DNA of 64,000 bases from Geomonas limicola (GCF_014193675.1 NZ_BLXZ01000011.1:1-64000); one strand, 5' to 3'. Positions 40,297-58,143 are shown, counted from the stretch's first letter. The notes: generated from the letters alone by a model not told the origin. A program made the numbers and translations.

Positions 40297-40916
40297 GACT
40301 GTAACACTCCTTCGACCCTGCGAACGGCTGCCTCAGTGAAGACGACGTTCTGAAACTTCATGATGTCGAAAATATTGAGACCTTCGGGGCCCAGAACCTT
40401 AACGTTTTTTACGTTACGGGCGGAAAGCTCCAAAGTAAGATTCGCAGTATCTGTGATTACTAAGGTTTTGTCAAGATTAAACGCATTGAGAACCTCGACA
40501 AAAGACTTAGTTTTTATTGCAGGCAGTTCGAAGGAGTTGAGAACCGTGATGGCGTCCTTCTTGTAGAGCATGGAGAGCGCGCTTCTGAGAGCGGCCTTCC
40601 TCGCCTTCTTGTTCATGGCGAGGTTGTACACCTTCGGCTGCGGGCCGAAGGCGACGCCGCCGCCCGGGTACTGCGGAGCGCGTTTGCAGCCCTGACGGGC
40701 CTGGCCGGTACCCTTCTGCTTGAAGGGTTTCTTGCCGGAGCCGGAAACCAGGGAGCGGTTTTTGACCGCTACGGTTCCCTGACGACGGTTGGCGAGCTGG
40801 ATCTTCACGGCCTCGTGGATCAGATACTCGCGGACGTCGGTGTTGAACACCGCGTCGTCGAGCTCGATCTCACCGACCTTTGCTTTCTTGATGTCGAATA
40901 TATCTAACTTAGCCAT
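40293..40916 (-). CDS. rplD: 50S ribosomal protein L4
   Basis: Tunnel-lining protein, and in many bacteria the S10-operon regulator, 207 residues. The extended loop (SGSGKKPFKQKGTGQARQGCKRAPQYPGGGVAFGP) lies about residues 58-92. Overlaps rplW. Confidence 0.98.
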   Translation of the reverse strand: MAKLDIFDIKKAKVGEIELDDAVFNTDVREYLIHEAVKIQLANRRQGTVAVKNRSLVSGSGKKPFKQKGTGQARQGCKRAPQYPGGGVAFGPQPKVYNLAMNKKARKAALRSALSMLYKKDAITVLNSFELPAIKTKSFVEVLNAFNLDKTLVITDTANLTLELSARNVKNVKVLGPEGLNIFDIMKFQNVVFTEAAVRRVEGVLQS

Positions 40917-40934
40917 AGCTATCTCCAGCCCCCG

Positions 40935-41570
40935 TTATTTCTTGGCCTTGACGCTGTCCTTGATCAGGACCACGCCATTAGCCGAGCCGGGGATCGCTCC
41001 ACCGAGCAGAATCAGATTTTCCGAAGCGTCCACGCGCACCACTTTGAGGCGCTGCACGGTCACTTTCTCGTTGCCGAGCTGCCCCGGCATCTTCTTGTTC
41101 TTGAAGACCCTGGAGGGGGTCGCCGAGCAGCCGATGGAACCCGGAGCACGGTGGAAGCGCGAACCGTGGGAAGCGCGACCGCCCTTGAAGCCCCAGCGCT
41201 TGATGACGCCAGCGAAGCCCTTACCAATGGAGGTGCCGGTCACGTCGACCAGGTCGCCTTCGGCGAACACGGTGGTCTCGATCACGTCGCCCACGTTGTA
41301 GGCGTCGGTGTTGTCCATGCGCATTTCGCGGTAGAAGGAGAACACGCCTGCGCCGGCCGCCTTGCAGTGACCGACCTGTGCCTGGTTGGCGCGGGAAGCG
41401 TCCTTGGAGCCGAAGCCGACCTGGATGGCGGAGTAGCCGTCCTTGGCGACAGTCTTTTTCTGAAGCACGACGCAGGGGCCGGCCTCTACCACCGTGACGG
41501 GGATGCGACGTCCGTCCTCGGCGAATATCTGGGTCATGCCCAGCTTTTTACCAATCAGTCCCTTATTCAT
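40935..41570 (-). CDS. rplC: 50S ribosomal protein L3
   Basis: Early assembly protein reaching the peptidyl-transferase centre, 211 residues. GLIGKKLGMTQIF at the N-terminus; the long internal loop with HGSRFHRAPGSIGCSATPSRVFKNKKMPGQLG (about 134-165) holds the PrmB methylation region. Intact. Confidence 0.98.
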   Translation of the reverse strand: MNKGLIGKKLGMTQIFAEDGRRIPVTVVEAGPCVVLQKKTVAKDGYSAIQVGFGSKDASRANQAQVGHCKAAGAGVFSFYREMRMDNTDAYNVGDVIETTVFAEGDLVDVTGTSIGKGFAGVIKRWGFKGGRASHGSRFHRAPGSIGCSATPSRVFKNKKMPGQLGNEKVTVQRLKVVRVDASENLILLGGAIPGSANGVVLIKDSVKAKK

Positions 41571-41591
41571 GGTTGATCCTATCCTTAAGTA

Positions 41592-41900
41592 TTAAAGCTT
41601 GATCTCGACGTCCACACCGGCGGAGAGGTCGAGTTTCATCAGCGCGTCCACGGTCTGCTGGGTCGGCTCGAGGATGTCGATCAGGCGTTTGTGGGTCCTG
41701 ATCTCAAACTGCTCGCGCGACTTCTTGTCAACGTGGGGTCCACGAAGCACGCAGTACTTGTTGATGACGGTCGGCAGCGGGATCGGCCCGGCAACGCGTG
41801 CACCAGTCCTCTTGGCGGTGTCAACGATCTCGCCTACGGAGGTGTCGAGCAGTTTGTGGTCGTATGCTTTCAAACGGATTCTAATTTTCTGACTAGGCAT
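41592..41900 (-). CDS. rpsJ: 30S ribosomal protein S10 (NusE)
   Basis: A 102-residue protein, MPSQKIRIRLKAYDHKLLDT. It acts in the 30S head and, with NusB, in rRNA antitermination at boxA sites. First gene of the S10 group, preceded by the tuf gene. Confidence 0.98.
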   Translation of the reverse strand: MPSQKIRIRLKAYDHKLLDTSVGEIVDTAKRTGARVAGPIPLPTVINKYCVLRGPHVDKKSREQFEIRTHKRLIDILEPTQQTVDALMKLDLSAGVDVEIKL

Positions 41901-41945
41901 CTCTTCCTCGTGATGAATCAGTTTTGCAGTTTACCGGCGCAGACT

Positions 41946-41975
41946 CGGCAGCGCTGCCGTGAGACGGCGCTGCCG
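41946..41975 (-). other. hairpin between tuf and rpsJ
   Basis: CGGCAGCG/CGCTGCCG stem (41,946-41,953 with 41,968-41,975), with extra inner pairing. It could be a partial terminator or processing site between the str and S10 groups. There is no U-run. Confidence 0.45.
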
Positions 41976-42014
41976 GGACCTTTTCGCGGGAAAACCGTGA
42001 GTATTTGCTACTGC

Positions 42015-43205
42015 TTACTCGATGATGGAAGCAACCACGCCGGCGCCGACGGTACGGCCGCCTTCGCGGATTGCGAAGCGCAGACCTTCGTCCATGGCGA
42101 TCGGGGTGATCAGGTTGACGGTCACGGAGACGTTGTCGCCCGGCATAACCATCTCGACGCCTGCCTCGAGGTCAACCACGCCGGTCACGTCGGTGGTCCT
42201 GAAGTAGAACTGCGGACGGTAGCCGTTGAAGAACGGAGTGTGACGGCCGCCTTCCTCTTTGGAGAGGATGTAGGCTTCGGCTTTGAACTTGGTGTGCGGG
42301 GTGATGGAGCCCGGCTTGGCCAGAACCTGGCCGCGCTCGATCTCTTCACGCTTCACGCCGCGCAGCAGGGCGCCGATGTTGTCGCCAGCGCGACCTTCGT
42401 CCAAGAGCTTGCGGAACATCTCGACACCGGTAACGGTGGTCTTTGCGGTTTTCTTGATGCCGACGATCTCGATCTCTTCGCCGACTTTCACGATGCCGCG
42501 CTCAACACGACCGGTTGCAACGGTACCACGACCGGAGATGGAGAACACGTCTTCGACCGGCATCAGGAACGGCTTGTCGATGGCGCGCACCGGCTCCGGG
42601 ATGTACGCGTCAACGGCGTCCATGAGAGCGATGATGGCTTCCTCGCCCAGGGGCCCTTTGTCGCCTTCCAGCCCTTTCAGAGCGGAACCCTTGATGATGG
42701 GTACGTCGTCGCCCGGGAAGTCGTAGGAGGAGAGCAGTTCGCGAACTTCCAGCTCGACCAGCTCGAGGAGCTCTTCGTCGTCCACCATGTCGGCCTTGTT
42801 CAGGAACACGACGATGTAGGGGACGCCTACCTGGCGGGCCAAGAGGATGTGCTCGCGGGTCTGCGGCATCGGGCCGTCAGCTGCGGAAACAACCAGGATA
42901 GCGCCGTCCATCTGGGCAGCACCGGTGATCATGTTTTTAACGTAGTCGGCGTGGCCCGGGCAGTCGACGTGAGCGTAGTGACGCTTGTCGGTCTCGTACT
43001 CGACGTGGGCGGTAGCGATGGTGATACCACGCTCGCGCTCTTCCGGAGCGTTGTCGATCTGGTCGAATGCTTTGAACTCAGCCTGGCCTTTGCCGGCCAG
43101 CACCTTGGTGATAGCAGCGGTCAGGGTGGTTTTGCCATGGTCGACGTGACCGATGGTGCCGATATTTACATGGGGTTTAGTTCTTTCGAATTTAGCTTTT
43201 GCCAT
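42015..43205 (-). CDS. tuf: elongation factor Tu (copy 1)
   Basis: GTPase that carries aminoacyl-tRNA to the ribosome, 396 residues. G1 GHVDHGKTT (about 19-27), the G3 DCPGH and G4 NKAD motifs and the three-domain layout are present. The protein is identical to the second copy at 58,773. Linked to fusA, 51 bases upstream, in the str operon. Confidence 0.99.
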   Translation of the reverse strand: MAKAKFERTKPHVNIGTIGHVDHGKTTLTAAITKVLAGKGQAEFKAFDQIDNAPEERERGITIATAHVEYETDKRHYAHVDCPGHADYVKNMITGAAQMDGAILVVSAADGPMPQTREHILLARQVGVPYIVVFLNKADMVDDEELLELVELEVRELLSSYDFPGDDVPIIKGSALKGLEGDKGPLGEEAIIALMDAVDAYIPEPVRAIDKPFLMPVEDVFSISGRGTVATGRVERGIVKVGEEIEIVGIKKTAKTTVTGVEMFRKLLDEGRAGDNIGALLRGVKREEIERGQVLAKPGSITPHTKFKAEAYILSKEEGGRHTPFFNGYRPQFYFRTTDVTGVVDLEAGVEMVMPGDNVSVTVNLITPIAMDEGLRFAIREGGRTVGAGVVASIIE

Positions 43206-43256
43206 CTTGGGAATCCTCCTCGATAGAAATTAAATCTTGAGTACAAGCGTCAGGTG

Positions 43257-45335
43257 TTAGCCCTTGGCTTTGGCGACGATCTCTTCCTGAACCGACTTCG
43301 GAACCGGCTCGTAGTGGTCGAAGGTCATGGAGTAGGTCGCACGACCCTGGGTCGCAGAACGCAGGTCGGTGGAGTAACCGAACATCTGGGCCAGCGGCAC
43401 CATGGAGGTAACCACCTGTGCGCCAGCGCGCCCTTCCATACCCATGATGCGGCCGCGGCGGGAGTTCAGGTCGCCGATGACGTCGCCCATGTACTCTTCC
43501 GGAACCACAACCTCAACCGACATGATCGGCTCGAGGATGATGGCGCCCGCCTTCTGGCAGCCTTCTTTGAAGCCCATGGAACCGGCGATCTTGAACGCCA
43601 TTTCCGAGGAGTCAACTTCGTGGTAGGAACCGTCGACCAGGGTAACCTTGACGTCCACAACCGGGAAGCCAGCCAGGGTACCGTTGTCGAGAGCTTCCTT
43701 GATCCCTTTGTCGACCGCCGGGATGTACTCGCGGGGAACGACGCCGCCCTTGATAGCATCGACGAACTCGTAACCCTTGCCCATTTCCTGCGGCTCGATC
43801 TCGAGCCAGACGTGACCGAACTGACCGCGACCACCGGACTGGCGTACGAACTTCCCTTCCTGCTTGACCTTCTTGGTGATGGTCTCGCGGTAAGCAACCT
43901 GCGGCTTGCCGACGCTCGCCTCGACCTTGAACTCGCGGAACAGACGGTCCACGATGATCTCGAGGTGCAGCTCGCCCATGCCGGAGATGATGGTCTGGCC
44001 GGTTTCCTCGTCGGTCTTGACGCGGAAGGACGGATCCTCCGAGGCAAGCTTCGAGAGGGAGAGGCCCAGCTTCTCCTGGTCGGCCTTGGTCTTCGGCTCA
44101 ATGGCGATGGAGATAACCGGCTCGGGGAACTCGATCGACTCCAGGATGACCGCGTGGTCTTCCACGCAGAGGGTGTCGCCGGTGGTGGTGTATTTAAGAC
44201 CTACGGCGGCGGCGATGTCGCCGGCGTAGACTTCTTTGATCTCTTCACGCTTGTTGGCGTGCATCTTGAGGATGCGGCCGATACGCTCGCGCTTGCCCTT
44301 GGTCGAGTTGTAGACGTAGGAGCCCGAGGTGATGACGCCGGAGTAAACGCGGAAGAAGCAGAGCTGGCCGACGAACGGGTCGGTCATGATCTTGAACGCC
44401 AAGGCCGAGAACGGCTCGCTGTCGGAAGACTTACGCTCGATGGGAGCCTCGGTCTGTGCGTCGACACCCTGGATCGGCGGAATGTCGGTCGGAGCCGGCA
44501 TGTAGTCGAGCACCGCGTCGAGCAGATTCTGCACGCCCTTGTTCTTGAAGGAAGAACCGCAGATGACCGGGCAGATCTTGATCTCAAGGGTCGCCAGGCG
44601 GATCGCAGCCTTCAGCTCGTCCTTGGTGATCTCCTCGCCACCGAGGTACTTCTCCATCAGGGCGTCGTCGACGGAAGAGACTTCCTCGACCAGCAGTTCA
44701 CGATATTCGTTGGCCTGGTCCACCAGGTCGGCCGGGATATCGATCACGTCGAAGGAGGCACCCAGGGTCTCGTCGTTCCAGACGATACCCTTCATCTCCA
44801 CCAGGTCCACGATCCCCTTGAAGTTTTCTTCGGAACCGATCGGGATCTGCAGCGGGATCGGGTTCGCCTTGAGGCGATCCTTGATCATCTCGACGCCGCG
44901 GAAGAAGTCAGCGCCGATGCGGTCCATCTTGTTAACGAACGCGATGCGCGGAACGCGGTACTTGTCGGCCTGACGCCAGACGGTCTCGGACTGGGGCTCA
45001 ACGCCGCCTACCGAGCAGAACACGGCAACCGCACCGTCGAGTACGCGCAGCGAACGCTCGACCTCGATGGTGAAGTCCACGTGACCCGGGGTGTCGATGA
45101 TGTTGATGCGGTGATCTTTCCAGTTGCAAGTAGTCGCCGCGGAGGTAATGGTGATGCCACGCTCCTGCTCCTGCTCCATCCAGTCCATGGTAGCAGCACC
45201 CTCGTGCACCTCACCGATCTTGTGAGTTACACCGGTGTAGTAGAGGATACGCTCCGTGGTGGTGGTCTTACCTGCATCTATGTGAGCCATGATCCCGATG
45301 TTACGGGTCATTTCCAACGAAACCTGACGTGCCAC
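43257..45335 (-). CDS. fusA: elongation factor G
   Basis: Translocation GTPase, 692 residues. G1 AHIDAGKTTTTERIL, DTPGHVDF and NKMD are present, with all five domains. The start is GTG at 45,335. Between rpsG and tuf, as in the classical str operon. Confidence 0.98.
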   Translation of the reverse strand: MARQVSLEMTRNIGIMAHIDAGKTTTTERILYYTGVTHKIGEVHEGAATMDWMEQEQERGITITSAATTCNWKDHRINIIDTPGHVDFTIEVERSLRVLDGAVAVFCSVGGVEPQSETVWRQADKYRVPRIAFVNKMDRIGADFFRGVEMIKDRLKANPIPLQIPIGSEENFKGIVDLVEMKGIVWNDETLGASFDVIDIPADLVDQANEYRELLVEEVSSVDDALMEKYLGGEEITKDELKAAIRLATLEIKICPVICGSSFKNKGVQNLLDAVLDYMPAPTDIPPIQGVDAQTEAPIERKSSDSEPFSALAFKIMTDPFVGQLCFFRVYSGVITSGSYVYNSTKGKRERIGRILKMHANKREEIKEVYAGDIAAAVGLKYTTTGDTLCVEDHAVILESIEFPEPVISIAIEPKTKADQEKLGLSLSKLASEDPSFRVKTDEETGQTIISGMGELHLEIIVDRLFREFKVEASVGKPQVAYRETITKKVKQEGKFVRQSGGRGQFGHVWLEIEPQEMGKGYEFVDAIKGGVVPREYIPAVDKGIKEALDNGTLAGFPVVDVKVTLVDGSYHEVDSSEMAFKIAGSMGFKEGCQKAGAIILEPIMSVEVVVPEEYMGDVIGDLNSRRGRIMGMEGRAGAQVVTSMVPLAQMFGYSTDLRSATQGRATYSMTFDHYEPVPKSVQEEIVAKAKG

Positions 45336-45375
45336 TTAAAAAACCTCCGAGTTACTTACAACTGTGTAGGGAAAA

Positions 45376-45846
45376 CTACCAACGATAGTGGGCAAACGCG
45401 CGGTTCGCCTCGGCCATCTTGTGGGTATCCTCACGCTTCTTCACCGCGGAACCGCGGTTGTTGTAAGCGTCCAGGATTTCACCGGCCAGTTTGTCGGTAA
45501 CGGTCTTCTCGGAACGGGCGTTGGAGTACTTCACCAGCCAGCGCATCGCCAGGGACACGCGACGCTCCGGACGGACTTCGACCGGAACCTGGTAGGTGGA
45601 GCCGCCCACGCGGCGGGATTTTACTTCCAGCATCGGCTTGATGTTATCCAGGCACTTCTTGAGCACCTTCACCGGCTCGTCGCCAGCCTTGGCAGCGGCG
45701 ATTTCCAGCGCACCGTACAGGGCGCGCTCGGCGGTGGACTTCTTGCCGTCCAGCATGATTATATTGATCAGCTTAGCAACCACCCGGTCACCGTACTTCG
45801 GGTCCGGAAGAATTACTCTCTTGGCTACTTCTCTTCTTCTAGGCAT
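45376..45846 (-). CDS. rpsG: 30S ribosomal protein S7
   Basis: Head-assembly initiator, 156 residues. MPRRREVAKRVILPDPKYGD, then VGGSTYQVPVEVRPERR; complete. In enterobacteria S7 represses the str operon; whether that holds here is unknown. Confidence 0.98.
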   Translation of the reverse strand: MPRRREVAKRVILPDPKYGDRVVAKLINIIMLDGKKSTAERALYGALEIAAAKAGDEPVKVLKKCLDNIKPMLEVKSRRVGGSTYQVPVEVRPERRVSLAMRWLVKYSNARSEKTVTDKLAGEILDAYNNRGSAVKKREDTHKMAEANRAFAHYRW

Positions 45847-45876
45847 CGGAAACCTCTCCTCGATTTACTTGGGACG

Positions 45877-46248
45877 TTACTTGGGACGCTTAGCGCCGTA
45901 CTTGGAACGACTCTTCATGCGGCCCTTGACGCCGACGGAGTCGAGCGTGCCGCGAACGATGTGGTAACGCACACCCGGAAGGTCCTTAACCCTGCCGCCC
46001 CTGATGAGGACAACGGAGTGCTCCTGGAGGTTGTGACCAACGCCCGGGATATAGGAGGTTACCTCAACGCCGTTGGTAAGCCTAACCCTCGCCACCTTGC
46101 GGAGTGCGGAGTTCGGTTTCTTCGGAGTAGTGGTGTAAACCCTGGTGCAAACGCCGCGTTTCTGCGGGCAGCTCCTGAGTGCCGGAGCAGTGGATTTTTC
46201 ACCCTTAGACTCCCGACCATGACGAATAAGCTGATTGATAGTTGGCAT
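45877..46248 (-). CDS. rpsL: 30S ribosomal protein S12
   Basis: Decoding-centre protein, 123 residues. The streptomycin-relevant positions are wild type in appearance: TTTPKKPNSALRK (the Lys43-type lysine) and PGVGHNLQEHS (the Lys88-type region, with His). First gene of the str operon. Confidence 0.98.
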   Translation of the reverse strand: MPTINQLIRHGRESKGEKSTAPALRSCPQKRGVCTRVYTTTPKKPNSALRKVARVRLTNGVEVTSYIPGVGHNLQEHSVVLIRGGRVKDLPGVRYHIVRGTLDSVGVKGRMKSRSKYGAKRPK

Positions 46249-46303
46249 TTAAACCCTCTCGCGCGGTACTTCCAGACCAGGGGGACTCCCTGCGGAAGCG
46301 CCG

Positions 46304-46333
46304 AATATAGCAGATATTCAATCCGCCTGTCAA
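46304..46333 (-). promoter_or_regulatory. str operon promoter
   Basis: Minus-strand TTGACA (46,328-46,333), 18-base spacer, TATATT (46,304-46,309), 56 bases upstream of rpsL. Near consensus. Confidence 0.75.
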
Positions 46334-46600
46334 CAAATTTACGATAGCCCTCTAAAAAACCGTCAACCCAGGGCGCAAAACAACCGCTACTTTTGCCCTT
46401 TGAAGGCCCACCCCTTCACCGCGCGCCAAGCGAGCAGTTATCGCAATTTACTCCGCCACGGTCAGGAGGCGGGAGAGCTGGGACGGGGTAAAACCCCGTC
46501 CCTACCCATCTTCAATTGCAACCCTCCCGGTTAGGGGAGGCGGAGTGCAGAGTAGCGGAACACACTGCACCAAGTTGTAGGTACTGCTTGAAGCGAGGCC
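46334..46600. other. rpoC to str intergenic region with extragenic palindromes
   Basis: No gene is seen. There are two hairpins: a perfect 9-bp stem GGGACGGGG/CCCCGTCCC (46,480-46,488 with 46,494-46,502) and CCTCCC/GGGAGG (46,523-46,528 with 46,535-46,540). They may end the rpoBC transcript or be repeat-family elements. There is no U-run. Confidence 0.5.
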
Positions 46601-50758
<4,158 letters not shown>

Positions 50759-50977
50759 AGTAATTTCCTCCTGTATCTGTAGGAGTGACAAAGATCGGTT
50801 GAAAACCCTGCTGCCAGCTACCCGGGACATCCCCCTCCCCTCGCGGGAGGGGGTTAGGGGGTGGGGGTAGGTGCCATCTCTGCGCTGCCGCATGGACAGA
50901 GCTTTGCGGCTTCACCCACCCTTGCCCCCTCCCGTCAAGGGAGGGGGTGGGTAGGGTTCGTGGTCCTGCGGAACGAC
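50759..50977. repeat. paired extragenic palindromes between rpoB and rpoC
   Basis: Two GC palindromes, CCCCCTCCC/GGAGGGGG around 50,831-50,854 and CCCCCTCCC/GGGAGGGGG around 50,929-50,951, fill most of this 219-base spacer. Both include CACCC/GGGTG or TAGGG flanks. They belong to the same type as those at 541 and 60,837. Confidence 0.7.
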
Positions 50978-55096
<4,119 letters not shown>

Positions 55097-55202
55097 TTCT
55101 TCTCCTTTGGTGAACGCCTTGGAAAGACCTTCACCCCCTTGGGAAATCCTGCTTTTTGCTGCGGGAGGCGTGGGTGAAGCGGCCTCAACCTAAAAATGGA
55201 AC

Positions 55203-55231
55203 AGCCAAGGCCGCAAAAAGCGACCTTGGCT
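55203..55231 (-). terminator. attenuator-like hairpin between rplL and rpoB
   Basis: AGCCAAGG/CCTTGGCT stem (55,203-55,210 with 55,224-55,231), extended by GC pairs and followed on the minus strand by a T-rich stretch (CATTTTTAGG). Partial terminators here reduce rpoBC relative to rplJL in many bacteria. Confidence 0.65.
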
Positions 55232-55256
55232 TGGATGAAGATCGGAGCTGGCTTAC

Positions 55257-55637
55257 TTACTTGACGTCAACTTCAGCGCCTGCTTCGACCAGCTGCTTCT
55301 TGGCGTCGTCAGCTTCGGCTTTGGAGATGCCGGTTTTGACCGGCTGCGGAGCGCCGTCAACCAGGTCCTTGGCTTCTTTGAGGCCCAGGGAGGTCAGGCC
55401 GCGCACGACCTTGATGACTGCGATCTTGTTGGCGCCAGCGCTTTTCAGGATGACGTCGAACTCGGTCTGCTCTTCAGCAGCCTCAGCAGCAGCCGGAGCA
55501 GCGCCAACAGCAGCAACGGCAACCGGAGCAGCAGCGGAAACGCCGAACTTCTCTTCGAGCTCTTTCACGAGGCCAGCAAGTTCCAGGACGGTCATGTTCT
55601 CGATAAAGCTGATTACTTCTTCTTTGGTGATAGCCAT
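55257..55637 (-). CDS. rplL: 50S ribosomal protein L7/L12
   Basis: Stalk protein, 126 residues. N-terminal dimer domain, an Ala/Pro-rich hinge (about 32-52), and a C-terminal domain that recruits EF-Tu and EF-G (EFDVILKSAGANKIAVIKVVRGLTSLGLKEAK). Complete. Confidence 0.98.
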   Translation of the reverse strand: MAITKEEVISFIENMTVLELAGLVKELEEKFGVSAAAPVAVAAVGAAPAAAEAAEEQTEFDVILKSAGANKIAVIKVVRGLTSLGLKEAKDLVDGAPQPVKTGISKAEADDAKKQLVEAGAEVDVK

Positions 55638-55684
55638 TTCTTCTTTCCTCCAGGGAATATGTTTAGTGTGTCAGTAGTTGGTGG

Positions 55685-56209
55685 TTAGTTGCCAGCTTTC
55701 TGTGCACGAATGCCGTCCAGGGCACGCACGAAGCCGCCCGGAATGGCTGCCAGAACGCCGACGAAGTTCTGGACCGGTGCCTGCATGCTGCCCAGCATTT
55801 TCGCGAGAAGAACTTCGCGGCTCGGCAGATCGGCAAGGGCCTGGATGTCGTTGACGTCGATGGTTTTGCCGGTGAGCACCGCACCCTTCAATTTGAAGGG
55901 AATGGTTGCATCCTTGTTGAACTTGGACAGAACCTTGGCAGCAGCGACGGGATCGTCGTAGCTCAGAGCGATCGCGGTGGGGCCTTTGTAGAAGGGGTTC
56001 AGACCTTCTTTGTCGGTGCCCTTTGCGGCGATCTCGAGCAGGGTGTTCTTGACGACCTTGTACTCGACGTTCGCCTTGCGCAGCTCGTTCCTGAGATCGG
56101 TTGCCTGGCCCACGGTCATGCCGCGGAAATCGGCGGCAAAGATTGCCTGCGCCCTCAGGAGCTTGTCGTGCATCTCGGCAACAAGTACTGATTTGCTTTC
56201 CTTATTCAA
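55685..56209 (-). CDS. rplJ: 50S ribosomal protein L10
   Basis: Stalk base that anchors L7/L12 dimers, 174 residues. I chose TTG at 56,209, because AAGGAGG lies seven bases upstream and LNKESKSVLVAEMHDKL is the family's start. An upstream in-frame extension falls inside the leader RNA. Likely autoregulated through that leader. Confidence 0.97.
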   Translation of the reverse strand: MNKESKSVLVAEMHDKLLRAQAIFAADFRGMTVGQATDLRNELRKANVEYKVVKNTLLEIAAKGTDKEGLNPFYKGPTAIALSYDDPVAAAKVLSKFNKDATIPFKLKGAVLTGKTIDVNDIQALADLPSREVLLAKMLGSMQAPVQNFVGVLAAIPGGFVRALDGIRAQKAGN

Positions 56210-56221
56210 GCGCCTTCCTCC

Positions 56222-56390
56222 TTTCTTTTGGTATAGGGGCCGAAACCCCGCCAAAGTCAGGAAGTTGCGGATAACTCCACAACATATTCCCCTTAGTCTC
56301 GGCTGGCCGCGCTAGGCGATTAAGCCTCTCCCACACGTAACCTGGATCAGCACCAACTGTCTTTGACTTTGGCTTTACAGCTTAAGTGAA
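56222..56390 (-). ncRNA. L10 leader RNA
   Basis: The untranslated 186 bases before rplJ on the minus strand contain the elements of the L10 leader: CAAAGACAGTTGGTGC, a GGCTTAATCGCC segment, and the late hairpin GGGGTTTCGGCCCC just before the AAGGAGG site. L10 with L7/L12 binds this fold and blocks translation of rplJL. Assigned by position and recognisable motifs. Confidence 0.7.
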
Positions 56391-56395
56391 ACTTT

Positions 56396-57097
56396 TTATT
56401 TCAAGATCGCGCCGATGTCGGCGAGATCGATGTTGACGCCGGGGCCCATGGTGGAGGAGATGCTCACCTTCTTCATGTAGGTCCCTTTTGCGGCAGCCGG
56501 CTTCGCCTTCTGGAGAGCTTCCAGGAGGGCAGCCACGTTCTGGCGCAGCGTCTCGGCCGGGAAGGAAACCTTGCCAACCGGGGCGTGTACGATACCGGCC
56601 TTCTCGACGCGGAACTCGACCTTACCGGACTTGGACTCCTTGATAGCGCGGGCCAGATCGAAGGTTACGGTACCGACTTTCGGGTTCGGCATCAGGCCGC
56701 GGGGGCCGAGGAGCTTACCGATCTTACCGACCACACCCATCATGTCGGGGGTAGCGATAGCGGTATCGAACTCGAACCAGCCGCCCTGGATCTTGGCGAC
56801 CAGGTCGTCGCCGCCGACGTAATCGGCGCCAGCGTCGCGAGCCTCTTTTTCCTTCTCGCCCTTGGCGAAGACCAGGACGCGAACGTCCTTGCCCAGACCG
56901 TTGGGGAGCACTACCGCGCCGCGCACCATCTGGTCCGCGTGGCGGGGATCGACGCCCAGCTTCACCGCGACGTCGACGGTCTCGTCGAACTTCGCGAAAG
57001 CTGCGCCCTTCACCAGCTCAAGGCCGTCACTGAGGGGATAGCTTTTGCTCCTGTCGATCTTTGCAGAAGCTTCTTTAAGCTTTTTAGTCGTTGCCAT
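56396..57097 (-). CDS. rplA: 50S ribosomal protein L1
   Basis: L1-stalk protein that moves E-site tRNA, 233 residues. Conserved GPRGLMPNPKVGTVT (about 131-145) and SFPAETLRQNVAALLEAL are present. Also a known translational repressor of rplKA in other bacteria. Confidence 0.98.
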   Translation of the reverse strand: MATTKKLKEASAKIDRSKSYPLSDGLELVKGAAFAKFDETVDVAVKLGVDPRHADQMVRGAVVLPNGLGKDVRVLVFAKGEKEKEARDAGADYVGGDDLVAKIQGGWFEFDTAIATPDMMGVVGKIGKLLGPRGLMPNPKVGTVTFDLARAIKESKSGKVEFRVEKAGIVHAPVGKVSFPAETLRQNVAALLEALQKAKPAAAKGTYMKKVSISSTMGPGVNIDLADIGAILK

Positions 57098-57120
57098 TTC
57101 TGTTAACCCTCTCTTTATTC

Positions 57121-57546
57121 TTAAGCTATCTCGACGCCCATGCTGCGCGCGGTGCCTTCGATGGTCTTCATTGCAGCCTCGATGCTCGCGGCATTGAGGT
57201 CCGGCATCTTCTTCATCGCGATCTCGCGCACCTGCTCCTTGGTCAGTTTGCCGACCTTGGTCTTGTTAGGGACCGCGGAGCCGCTGGCCAGGCCGAGAGC
57301 CTTCTTGATCAGGTTCGGAGCCGGCGGGGTCTTGGTGATGAAGGTGAAGGAGCGGTCCGCGTAGACGGTGATGACCACCGGAGTGACGGTGCCGGGCTCA
57401 TCGCCCTGGGTCTTCGCGTTGAACGCTTTGCAGAACTCCATGATGTTGACGCCGTGCTGACCGAGTGCCGGTCCGATCGGGGGGGACGGGTTGGCCTTCC
57501 CAGCGGGGACCTGCAGCTTGATGTATCCGGTAATTTTCTTAGCCAT
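57121..57546 (-). CDS. rplK: 50S ribosomal protein L11
   Basis: GTPase-centre protein, 141 residues. The N-terminal Pro-rich KANPSPPIGPALGQHGVNIMEFCKAFN binds thiostrepton-type sites and PrmA. The C-terminal RNA-binding domain is complete. Confidence 0.98.
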   Translation of the reverse strand: MAKKITGYIKLQVPAGKANPSPPIGPALGQHGVNIMEFCKAFNAKTQGDEPGTVTPVVITVYADRSFTFITKTPPAPNLIKKALGLASGSAVPNKTKVGKLTKEQVREIAMKKMPDLNAASIEAAMKTIEGTARSMGVEIA

Positions 57547-57604
57547 CTTCCTACTCCTTTGAATCGTTCCTGATTCTACAATCTATTGGCAGCAGCGGGT
57601 GATC

Positions 57605-58132
57605 CTACTGCTTCTCTACCTGCATGAACTCAAGCTCGACCGGCGTCGCACGGCCGAAGATGCTTACCATGACTCTCAGCTTCCCTTTGTCGGGCTTGAC
57701 GTCCTCGACCACGCCGGAGAAGTTGAGGAACGGGCCGTCGATAACGCGTACCGTCTCGCCCACCTCGAAGAGCACCTTGGGACGGGGCTTTTCAGCGCCC
57801 TCTTCCATCCTGCGGGTGATCTTGTTCACTTCATCGTCGGGGATCGGGAACGGGTTGTTGCCACCCACGAAGCCGGTCACCTTGGCGGTCTCTTTGACCA
57901 CGTGCCAGGTGTCGTCGTTCAGCTCCATGTTGACCAGGATGTACCCCGGGAAGAATTTGCGGGAGGAGGTTTTCTTCTCCCCTTTTTTAAGTTCGACGAC
58001 GGTCTCGCACGGGATGAGAATCTCCCCGAAGAACTCCTCCATTTCGAGCTGTTTGATGCGCTCTGCAAGCGAGAGCCGCACCTTGTTCTCGAACCCGGAG
58101 TAGGTGTGAACGCCGTACCATTTATGTGCCAT
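57605..58132 (-). CDS. nusG: transcription antitermination protein NusG
   Basis: Processivity factor linking RNA polymerase to the ribosome and Rho, 175 residues. N-terminal NGN domain (MAHKWYGVHTYSGFENKV) and C-terminal KOW domain (VRVIDGPFLNFSGVVEDV). Complete. 11 bases after secE. Confidence 0.98.
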   Translation of the reverse strand: MAHKWYGVHTYSGFENKVRLSLAERIKQLEMEEFFGEILIPCETVVELKKGEKKTSSRKFFPGYILVNMELNDDTWHVVKETAKVTGFVGGNNPFPIPDDEVNKITRRMEEGAEKPRPKVLFEVGETVRVIDGPFLNFSGVVEDVKPDKGKLRVMVSIFGRATPVELEFMQVEKQ

Positions 58133-58143
58133 GTATTAGTCCT

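Noticed and set aside
50759..50893. Longer N-terminus for RpoC
   Set aside because: It runs through an extragenic palindrome, while TTG at 50,758 has an ideal ribosome-binding site and the family's N-terminal sequence.
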